Source: Rikenellaceae bacterium (lineage in GTDB: Bacteria; Bacteroidota; Bacteroidia; Bacteroidales; UBA932). From it: a stretch of 13,115 bases of DNA. The translations under genes were made by a program, and so were the position numbers. The notes beneath the pieces were generated by a model, which did not search any database, was not told the DNA's origin, and saw only the letters and a program-made list of their open reading frames with translations. Position 1 is the first letter of the stretch. Each line of letters opens with the position of its first letter. Shown piece after piece: positions 6,800 to 13,115 of this stretch. The stretch lies in the NCBI GenBank assembly GCA_900769145.1, contig CAAGFN010000203.1, forward strand, positions 1 through 13,115, read 5' to 3'.

Positions 6800-7825
6800 A
6801 TGGCTTTTTCATTTCTGACACAGGAACTTGCGATGGACTTGGGCACCGCCAACACCATCATCTTCCAGAATGATCAGATTGTTCTTGACGAGCCGAGCAT
6901 CGTAGCAGTTGAGAGCAATACGGGGAAATGTATCGCACTCGGGCACAAGGCCAAGCTGATGCACGAGAGGGAGTACCCGGGAATCAAGACCATCCGCCCG
7001 TTAAAGGACGGAGTTATTGCAGACTTCAATGCAGCCGAAATGATGATTCGCGGATTCATCAAGCAGGTCAACAGCAAGAGGAGATCATTCTTCTCCCCAA
7101 GCCTCAGGCTGGTGGTCGGAATCCCTTCCGGAAGTACTGAAGTTGAAATCAGGGCAGTCAGGGACTCATCAGAGCATGCCGGAGGAAGGGATGTGTTCCT
7201 CATTTCAGAACCGATGGCAGCCGCTCTCGGAATAGGACTCGAGGTAGAGGCCCCGAAAGGCAGCATGGTAGTGGACATAGGAGGCGGCACCACGGAAATC
7301 GCCGTCATATCCCTCGGAGGTATCGTAATCCAGGACAGCATCAGGACGGCCGGTGACGTATTCACAAGCGACATCCAGTCCTACCTCAGGCAGCAGCACA
7401 ACATCAAGGTGGGTGAAATCACCGCCGAGAAGATCAAAATCGCCGTAGGTGCCGTCATCCCGGAACTCAAGGACGGAGGTCCTGAGCCTTATAGCGTGAA
7501 GGGTGCCAACCTCATGACAGCGCATCCTGTAGAGGCCTCCATACCTTACCAGGAAATCGCACATTGCCTCGACAAATCGGTCGGCCGAATCGAGGCTTCA
7601 ATACTCCACGTTCTCGAGCAGACTCCTCCTGAGCTCTACTCCGACATCGTGGAAAACGGAATCTATCTTTCAGGAGGCGGAGCCCTGCTCAGGGGACTTG
7701 CGACCAGGCTTACCGACAAGGTGAACATCCAGTTCCACGTGGCCGAAGACCCTCTCCACGCAGTGGCAAGGGGAACCTGCATCGCACTCAAGAATGCTGA
7801 GAACTGCTCATTCCTGAAGAGGTAG
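6800..7825 (+). CDS. mreB: Rod-shape-determining protein MreB (bacterial actin)
   Basis: Actin-like ATPase that forms membrane-bound filaments on the inner face of the cytoplasmic membrane and orients the elongasome. The ATG at 6800 gives 341 aa starting MAFSFLTQELAMDLGTANT; in-frame sequence upstream to a TTG at 6716 is not MreB-like and spans the promoter. Phosphate-1 loop DLGTANTII starts at D13. VVGIPSG is at about 105-111 and SEPMAAALGIG, with catalytic-type E137, follows. The phosphate-2 loop VVDIGGGTTE is at 157-166, and the adenosine motif LSGGGALLRG is at 290-299. The amphipathic membrane-binding element would be the first few residues (FSFL). The length is normal. First gene of a five-gene operon; its TAG is followed after 1 nt by the mreC ATG. 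Confidence 0.98.
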   Translation: MAFSFLTQELAMDLGTANTIIFQNDQIVLDEPSIVAVESNTGKCIALGHKAKLMHEREYPGIKTIRPLKDGVIADFNAAEMMIRGFIKQVNSKRRSFFSPSLRLVVGIPSGSTEVEIRAVRDSSEHAGGRDVFLISEPMAAALGIGLEVEAPKGSMVVDIGGGTTEIAVISLGGIVIQDSIRTAGDVFTSDIQSYLRQQHNIKVGEITAEKIKIAVGAVIPELKDGGPEPYSVKGANLMTAHPVEASIPYQEIAHCLDKSVGRIEASILHVLEQTPPELYSDIVENGIYLSGGGALLRGLATRLTDKVNIQFHVAEDPLHAVARGTCIALKNAENCSFLKR

Positions 7826-7826
7826 G

Positions 7827-8663
7827 ATGCGGCAGAAGAGAACCATAACCGGATTTTTGCTCAATACGGCAGTCTTCATTCTATTGGAGATTGCCGCACT
7901 TGGTATGTTGAGGCACGGCAACGCCCTTCAGGACCTGCTCATCGCCAGGGTGGCACACGGGTTTCTGGGCAGAGTATGGGGACTGACCGAAGCCGTCAGC
8001 GACTATGCCTCGCTCAGGAAACACAATGAACAACTGGCCGGAGAAATCCTCCGTCTCACAGAGATCATCACCTGTCTTGAAAGTGAAGTTGCAATCTCGG
8101 CAGGACGTGATTCAGCCGCATTTGCCTCAGCCTGGCGCGACAGGTACGAATTCATTCCTGCCGAAGTCATTAAGAACAGTGTCAACAAACAGCACAACTA
8201 TCTCATTATCGGGAAAGGTGCTGATGACGGCGTAAAGCCCCAGACCGGTATTATCACGAGCAAGGGTGTAATAGGCATTGTAGACGCTGTGAGCAAGCAT
8301 TATTCATACGCCATATCCTTCCTCAATTCAGACAGCAGCATCAGTGCCAGAATCGGAAAGTACGGTGCTGCGGGACCTATGGCCTGGAACGGGAAAGGTA
8401 CCGGCACGGCATTGCTGAGGGAAATTCCTCTCCAGATGCGATTTGAAGAAGGCGACACAGTATATACCAGCGGATTCTCGTCCATATTCCCGCCTGACAT
8501 ACCCCTCGGCAGAATTGTCGGCTCCAAGATTGTGAACGGAGCCACTTTCGAGATTGAAGTCAACCTTTTCCAGGATTTTTCTGCAGTGCGCCACGTATGT
8601 CTGGTAAGAAATCTGGAACTGGATGAAATCCTATCACTTGAAAAAGGAGATACGAAAGAATGA
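7827..8663 (+). CDS. mreC: Rod-shape-determining protein MreC
   Basis: Periplasmic scaffold that links MreB and MreD to PBP2 and helps activate PBP2-RodA. The 278-aa protein has a short basic cytoplasmic tail (MRQKR), one membrane segment at about 8-28, and a heptad-like helical stretch at about 58-90 that fits the MreC coiled coil. The beta-barrel domain follows, with YLIIGKGADDGVKPQTGI at about 125-142, matching the family pattern of a GxxxGVxxG turn. TSGFSSIFPPDIPLGRIVG at about 214-232 is the family signature near the C-terminus. The ATG lies 1 nt after the mreB stop, and the gene overlaps mreD by 4 nt (ATGA at 8660-8663), so translation is probably coupled. Confidence 0.95.
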   Translation: MRQKRTITGFLLNTAVFILLEIAALGMLRHGNALQDLLIARVAHGFLGRVWGLTEAVSDYASLRKHNEQLAGEILRLTEIITCLESEVAISAGRDSAAFASAWRDRYEFIPAEVIKNSVNKQHNYLIIGKGADDGVKPQTGIITSKGVIGIVDAVSKHYSYAISFLNSDSSISARIGKYGAAGPMAWNGKGTGTALLREIPLQMRFEEGDTVYTSGFSSIFPPDIPLGRIVGSKIVNGATFEIEVNLFQDFSAVRHVCLVRNLELDEILSLEKGDTKE

Positions 8664-9169
8664 AGCACAACTACGGAATAATGTTCCTGATGATTGCCGC
8701 GATGCAGCTTCTGATATGCAATTATTTGAATATCAGTGCCTACGTCACCATCAGCCTGCTGCCTGTGCTGTTTCTCTGCTTTCCCACCAGGTTCAGCACG
8801 ATTACGGCAATGCTGGCCGCCTTCGCCACCGGGCTCGTTGTCGACCTTCTCGCCGAGGGTACAATCGGGCTCAATGTCTTTGCCCTCCTGCCGGTAGCGG
8901 CTTCACGCAGGACGTTGTGCAACTGGATATTCGGAAATGAAATCAGCCTCCTCAACGAAGATATCTCACTAAGGAAATTCGGGTTGTTGAAAATGACATT
9001 CGCCACATTCCTTGCCTACAGTATTTTCCTGTTGTTCTACATTGCTGCAGACGGAGGGCCTGCCAGGCCTTTTCTCTTCAACCTCCTGAGATTCGGCTGT
9101 TCAATCGTGCCTGGAGTAATCATATCGCTGGTGGCAACCGGCATCCTGGACCCGAGCGGAGGAAGATGA
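8660..9169 (+). CDS. mreD: Rod-shape-determining protein MreD
   Basis: Small integral membrane partner of MreC in the elongasome. The protein has 169 aa, close to the usual length, and is mostly hydrophobic, with about five membrane segments (roughly residues 6-23, 27-43, 47-64, 111-130 and 140-160). The stretch GLVVDLLAEGTIGLNVFALL at about 58-77 fits the MreD pattern of an Asp in a membrane helix followed by a Gly-rich loop. Sequence conservation in MreD is weak, so the call rests on this motif, topology and position. Its ATG overlaps the mreC TGA by 4 nt, and its TGA is followed after 1 nt by the mrdA ATG. Confidence 0.9.
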   Translation: MKHNYGIMFLMIAAMQLLICNYLNISAYVTISLLPVLFLCFPTRFSTITAMLAAFATGLVVDLLAEGTIGLNVFALLPVAASRRTLCNWIFGNEISLLNEDISLRKFGLLKMTFATFLAYSIFLLFYIAADGGPARPFLFNLLRFGCSIVPGVIISLVATGILDPSGGR

Positions 9170-9170
9170 T

Positions 9171-11012
9171 ATGAAACTGGACCGTGCCAACAAACTCAGA
9201 ATCGGACTGGTCATAATGGCGGGCATCCTCATCGCCAGGATTTTCTATATCCAGATTGTAGATGACCGCTACAAGATAGACGCCTCCAACAACTCCATGG
9301 TATATGATATCATCTACCCTACGAGAGGCGTGATTTATGACAGGAACGGAAAGATTATCGTGGGCAACAAAGTGGCCTACGACATTCTCGTAACCCCGAA
9401 GGAAGTCAAGGATTTCGATACTCTCCTGCTTGCGGGCGTACTGGATGTGGACCCTGACTTCATCAGGGGCAAGATGGCGGAATACCGCAAGAACCGCAGG
9501 AGAATCGGTTACCAGTCCGTGATAATGATGAAGCAGTTACCGGCCGAGAAATATATGAAGTTTTCGGAGGTCCAGTACAAGTTCCCGGGGTTCAGGGGCC
9601 AGGTCAGAAGCATCAGGGACTACCCTTTCAATGCCGGCGGCAACCTTCTCGGCTATGTCTCCGAAGTGGACCAGGCATATCTAAACAGGCATCCTGGAGA
9701 ATATCGTCCCGGTGACTATGCCGGCAAGACGGGTCTTGAGGCAGCCCGCGAGTCGGATTTGAGAGGAGAGAAGGGATATCACATCTACCTAAGGGATTCC
9801 CACAACCAGATCCAGACCCGGTACAAGGACGGGGAAATGGACAAGGAAGCCATTCCAGGCAAGGATATCGTCACGACCATTGATGCGGAACTCCAGCAAT
9901 ACGGCCAGCAGCTGATGCAGAACAAGGTAGGAAGCCTCGTTGCCATAGAGCCGTCAACAGGAGAAATCCTGACAATGGTTTCCAGCCCCGGCATTGACGT
10001 GGAAATGCTGGCGGACATAGGCAAGCATTACAAGGAAATTGTAAGCGACCCGCACAAGCCGATGTTCAACAGGGCGGTTCAGGCCCCTTATCCTCCGGGC
10101 TCGGTCTTCAAACTCGTGAACGGTCTCATCGGACTTGAAGAAGGAGTCCTGAAGCCGGAATACACATATCCCTGCAACAGAGGCTACCATTTCGGAAAGC
10201 ACAAGCTCGGATGCCATGCCCATCCCTCCCCTCTCGACCTTGAGCATGCGATAATGATGTCCTGCAACGGATACTTCTGCTATGTGATGAGGAATATCCT
10301 TGAGAACAAGAAATACGGAAGCCAGGCTGAAGCCCTCGACAAATGGCATGACTATGTGTCCAGTTTCGGTTTCGGTCACAAGCTCGGCAGCGACTTTCCT
10401 GCCGAACTGGGCGGCACGATACCTACCTCAGCATATTACAACAAGGTTTACGGCAAGGGAGGATGGAAGTTCACGACCGTAATATCCATATCCATCGGAC
10501 AGGGAGAAATCGGCGTGACTCCACTCCAGATTGCCAATATGTGCGCCACAGTGGCCAACAGGGGCTATTACTACATTCCCCACATTGTCAAGGACTCCGA
10601 TTCGCTCCGGATTGACGACAAGTTCAGAGAAAAGCACTACACTATGGTGGACACGACCAATTTCAAGAAGGTCATCAATGGAATGTGGAAGGCTGTGAAC
10701 AGCGGCTTCGGTTCCGGAGGTACGGCCAGCATTGCCGCAGTCGAAGGCCTGGACATCTGCGGAAAAACAGGAACCGCACAGAACCCGAGAGGAGCCGACA
10801 ACTCCGTATTCATCTGCTTCGCCCCGATGGACAATCCCAAGATTGCGGTGGCCGCATACGTCGAGAATGCCGGTTTCGGAGCGACCTGGTCAGCACCTAT
10901 TGCCTCCCTCCTGGTGGAAAAATATCTCACCGGCAAGATTAGTGACGAGAGGAAGCCCCTGGAGGAAAGAATGTTGAACGGAGACCTGATGTCCAGGGTC
11001 AAAACCTATTGA
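9171..11012 (+). CDS. mrdA: Penicillin-binding protein 2, elongasome transpeptidase
   Basis: Class B PBP that cross-links peptidoglycan during side-wall growth, working with RodA in the periplasm. The 613-aa protein has a single N-terminal membrane anchor (about 10-29), then YPTRGVIYDRNGKIIVGN, the typical start of the PBP dimerisation/pedestal domain. The transpeptidase domain has nucleophile S311 in SVFK, SCN at 364-366 and KTGTA from 532. All catalytic motifs are present and the length is normal. Between SxxK and SxN lie C335, C348, H349 and H351, with C365 inside SCN. These sit close to where E. coli PBP2 holds its zinc ligands and may form a metal site. The gene is fourth in the operon, 1 nt after mreD and 3 nt before rodA. 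Confidence 0.97.
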   Translation: MKLDRANKLRIGLVIMAGILIARIFYIQIVDDRYKIDASNNSMVYDIIYPTRGVIYDRNGKIIVGNKVAYDILVTPKEVKDFDTLLLAGVLDVDPDFIRGKMAEYRKNRRRIGYQSVIMMKQLPAEKYMKFSEVQYKFPGFRGQVRSIRDYPFNAGGNLLGYVSEVDQAYLNRHPGEYRPGDYAGKTGLEAARESDLRGEKGYHIYLRDSHNQIQTRYKDGEMDKEAIPGKDIVTTIDAELQQYGQQLMQNKVGSLVAIEPSTGEILTMVSSPGIDVEMLADIGKHYKEIVSDPHKPMFNRAVQAPYPPGSVFKLVNGLIGLEEGVLKPEYTYPCNRGYHFGKHKLGCHAHPSPLDLEHAIMMSCNGYFCYVMRNILENKKYGSQAEALDKWHDYVSSFGFGHKLGSDFPAELGGTIPTSAYYNKVYGKGGWKFTTVISISIGQGEIGVTPLQIANMCATVANRGYYYIPHIVKDSDSLRIDDKFREKHYTMVDTTNFKKVINGMWKAVNSGFGSGGTASIAAVEGLDICGKTGTAQNPRGADNSVFICFAPMDNPKIAVAAYVENAGFGATWSAPIASLLVEKYLTGKISDERKPLEERMLNGDLMSRVKTY

Positions 11013-11015
11013 CGT

Positions 11016-12560
11016 ATGGCAAGTTACAGAAGCAGCAGACCATTCTGGCAGTCCTATGACTGGAAATTGGTATTCATATACATAGCCCTGATTGTTTTCG
11101 GCCTGGTAAATATTTACGCTTCCATACACGGAGGTGAAAATATCAGCATGCTGGATTTCAGCGTGAACAGCGGAAAACAGTTCATCTGGATTCTGACAGC
11201 ATTGGGTCTCGGAAGCCTCATCATATTCCTGATACCGCCGTCTCTATGGGAAAGCGGGTCGTTCCTGATGTATATAGTTGTGCTGTTCCTGCTTGTAGCA
11301 GTGATTTTTCTTGGTGTCGAGGTCAAGGGTTCAAGGTCCTGGTTCGCCCTGGGGCCTGTCAGGTTCCAGCCGGCAGAAATCTCCAAGATTACCACGTCAC
11401 TTATGATTGCCTCAATAATGAGCAGGCCGGGATTCAAATTGACCAAGTTTTCGAATTTCCTCACGGTGGCGGCCATCATTGCCCTTCCCATGCTCGTTAT
11501 TCTCGGGGAAAGTGAAACCGGTTCCGCCCTGGTTTATGTGGGATTCATTTTCGTATTGTATCGGGAAGGTCTCTCAGGCTGGCTTATTACATTGATAGGA
11601 GTGGCGATACTGGTGTTCATACTGACATTGACCACTTCGCCTTACACGGCAATCCTTGTGCTGATAGGCATAATTGTCGCAGGAAACTGCCTGAATCACA
11701 GGAACAAACTGCAATGGTTGCTCTGCGCCGCCGTCTGCATAACCGTACTGTCATTCATTCCGCAGATGTGGAGCGCCCTCCAGAATGCCCTGATTCCGGG
11801 ACTGAGCGAGGCTGCCGCCAATGCGGAAGCCGGGGAGGAAGCCATTGAGGCCGCCCTGACACTGGCGGCGGATTCTTCACCATGGGGCTTCCTGTACGCC
11901 GTAAAACCATTGTATATCCTGCTCGGAATTATCGGCATAGCTGTACCTTTCGTGATTTTCTTCGCCGCCAAATACAGAGACTCCTTCGCAGGGGTATCCC
12001 TGTTGTCAATGATTGTAGGCATAATGATGGTCTTCTCCGTGGATTTCATTTTCTACAACATTCTGCAGGACCACCAGCGCAAGAGAATCGAGGTACTGCT
12101 GGGCATGAAGGAGGACCCTTCCGGTGTCGGATACAATGTCAACCAGTCGCTGATTGCCATAGGCTCGGGAGGATTCAGCGGGAAAGGTTATCTGAGCGGG
12201 ACCCAGACGACATACGGTTTCGTTCCGGAACAGAGTACGGACTTCATATTCTGCACTGTCGGGGAGGAGTGGGGCTTCCTGGGATGCCTGGCCCTGATTG
12301 CATTGTACGTATCCCTGATATGGCTTATAACAAAAGATGCCGAACATAGCAGGGAGAGTTTCACCAGGATTTACGGCTACTGTCTCGCAAGCTGCCTGTT
12401 CATGCATCTATTCATCAATATCGGAATGACAATAGGCATTATGCCTGTCATCGGAATTCCCCTCCCGTTCATGAGCTACGGAGGCTCGTCGCTATGGGCA
12501 TTTACCATAATGCTGTCGATTTTCATAGCGCTCGACCACCGGGAGAAGAGATATTTCTAA
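11016..12560 (+). CDS. rodA: RodA, SEDS-family peptidoglycan polymerase
   Basis: Polytopic membrane glycosyltransferase that polymerises lipid II in the elongasome, paired with PBP2. The 514-aa protein has many membrane segments. Family motifs are GSRSWFALGPVRFQPAEISK at about 105-124, GESETGSALVY at about 164-174, and FVPEQSTDFIFCTVGEEWGF from 402, in which D409 matches the catalytic Asp of the SEDS family. PLPFMSYGGSS at about 482-492 is the C-terminal signature. The protein is more than 100 residues longer than E. coli RodA. Much of the extra length is between about 185 and 345, where extra membrane segments surround an Ala/Glu-rich loop (about 262-288). FtsW is a possible alternative from sequence alone, but the position right after mrdA, 3 nt downstream, supports RodA. 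Confidence 0.95.
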   Translation: MASYRSSRPFWQSYDWKLVFIYIALIVFGLVNIYASIHGGENISMLDFSVNSGKQFIWILTALGLGSLIIFLIPPSLWESGSFLMYIVVLFLLVAVIFLGVEVKGSRSWFALGPVRFQPAEISKITTSLMIASIMSRPGFKLTKFSNFLTVAAIIALPMLVILGESETGSALVYVGFIFVLYREGLSGWLITLIGVAILVFILTLTTSPYTAILVLIGIIVAGNCLNHRNKLQWLLCAAVCITVLSFIPQMWSALQNALIPGLSEAAANAEAGEEAIEAALTLAADSSPWGFLYAVKPLYILLGIIGIAVPFVIFFAAKYRDSFAGVSLLSMIVGIMMVFSVDFIFYNILQDHQRKRIEVLLGMKEDPSGVGYNVNQSLIAIGSGGFSGKGYLSGTQTTYGFVPEQSTDFIFCTVGEEWGFLGCLALIALYVSLIWLITKDAEHSRESFTRIYGYCLASCLFMHLFINIGMTIGIMPVIGIPLPFMSYGGSSLWAFTIMLSIFIALDHREKRYF

Positions 12561-12568
12561 GGGATACA

Positions 12569-12604
12569 AAACAAATAAAGGGGCCGCAGCCCCTTTATTT
12601 GTTT
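12569..12604. terminator. Bidirectional terminator between rodA and fabG
   Basis: A perfect 16-bp inverted repeat: left arm AAACAAATAAAGGGGC (12569-12584), loop CGCA, right arm GCCCCTTTATTTGTTT (12589-12604). The GC core is flanked by A-rich and T-rich arms, so it forms a hairpin plus U-rich tail in both directions. It lies 8 nt after the rodA stop and overlaps two bases of the fabG stop codon (12603-12605), serving both convergent genes. Confidence 0.9.
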
Positions 12605-13115
12605 AGCAGTTCATCGCACCGCAAACGTGAATCACCTGTCCGCTGACGTAAGATGAAAGTTCGCTGCCGAGGAAAAGAGCCACATTGGCCACATCCTCCG
12701 GTGTACCGCCACGGCGGAGTGGAATTGTCTTCATCCACTGCTCACGTACCTCCTCAGGAAGGGCGGCAGTCATATCAGACATGATAAATCCAGGGGCAAT
12801 GCAGTTGGCACGGATGCCGCGAGGGCCCATCTCCTTGGCAATAGACTTGGCAAGACCGATAAGGCCTGCCTTGGAAGCGGAGTAGTTGCACTGGCCAGCA
12901 TTGCCGGATACACCGACTACTGAAGACATATTGATAATGCTTCCGCCTCTCTGCTTTGCCATAATAGGGGTGACAGCATGAATGAAGTTGAATGCAGACT
13001 TGAGATTGACATTGATAACAGCATCCCACTGTGCCTCGGTCATCCTGAGCATAAGGCCGTCCTTGGTGATGCCGGCATTGTTCACGAGAATGTCAATGCG
13101 GCCGAAATCAGCCAT
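12603..13115 (-). CDS. fabG: 3-oxoacyl-[ACP] reductase, C-terminal 170 residues (5' end outside window)
   Basis: NADPH-dependent reduction of 3-oxoacyl-ACP in the cytoplasmic fatty-acid elongation cycle. The visible part starts at FGRIDILVNNAGITKDGLM, the SDR-family NNAG motif, which lies about 80 residues into a normal FabG of about 245 aa. The Met codon at 13115 is therefore internal, and the Rossmann GxxxGIG loop lies beyond the right edge. The catalytic Ser is in INMSSVVG and the Tyr and Lys are in YSASKAG, at about residues 69 and 82-86 of the fragment. RANCIAPGFIMSDMT and LGSELSSYVSGQVIHV follow the classical SDR pattern. The protein ends CGAMNC where many FabGs have DGGM. Other SDR reductases share these motifs, but the overall match favours FabG. 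It converges on rodA and shares a terminator with it. Confidence 0.85.
   Translation of the reverse strand: MADFGRIDILVNNAGITKDGLMLRMTEAQWDAVINVNLKSAFNFIHAVTPIMAKQRGGSIINMSSVVGVSGNAGQCNYSASKAGLIGLAKSIAKEMGPRGIRANCIAPGFIMSDMTAALPEEVREQWMKTIPLRRGGTPEDVANVALFLGSELSSYVSGQVIHVCGAMNC

Noticed and set aside
13113..13115. ATG at the right edge as the fabG start
   Set aside because: It would remove the nucleotide-binding loop of the SDR fold; the Met is internal and the true start lies outside the window.
1..13115. A previously undescribed defence, mobile or secondary-metabolite system
   Set aside because: Every substantial coding region belongs to a recognised core family, the order is a conserved elongasome cluster with housekeeping genes, and gaps are at most 150 bp.

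Overview
This window looks like a chromosomal segment of a Bacteroidota species, most likely order Bacteroidales. The gene products resemble Bacteroidota versions. Start codons lack Shine-Dalgarno sequences. Most likely promoters carry the Bacteroidota -7 motif TAnnTTTG (for example 5462-5469, 6753-6760, and minus-strand copies at 2960-2967 and 6762-6769). I cannot assign a genus. No mobile element, CRISPR array, tRNA or rRNA is visible.

Layout, left to right. Minus strand: the start of ddl (D-Ala-D-Ala ligase, running off the left edge), with a class A penicillin-binding protein (PBP1a type) immediately upstream of it; these two form a tight pair. Plus strand: topA, diverging from the PBP gene, then an AT-rich 150-bp gap with a hairpin and phased repeats, then an Lrp/AsnC-family regulator. 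Minus strand: ispD, which converges on the lrp gene with interlocked stop codons. Plus strand: mreB-mreC-mreD-mrdA-rodA, a five-gene operon diverging from ispD and ending at a strong hairpin. Minus strand: fabG (5' end beyond the right edge), converging on rodA.

Most of the genes serve the cell envelope. IspD feeds isoprenoid synthesis and so the undecaprenyl carrier. Ddl makes the D-Ala-D-Ala end of the peptidoglycan precursor. The class A PBP polymerises and cross-links peptidoglycan. MreB, MreC, MreD, PBP2 (MrdA) and RodA form the elongasome that directs lateral wall growth, which suggests a rod-shaped or ovoid cell. FabG belongs to fatty-acid synthesis. TopA and the Lrp-type regulator are housekeeping or regulatory genes placed between them.

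I found no convincing new biological system. The points worth a second look are local: back-to-back -7 boxes between ispD and mreB, three helically phased AT-rich repeats before lrp, stop codons shared in a CTAG tetramer, a Cys/His-rich possible metal site in PBP2, and an Ala/Glu-rich insert in RodA.
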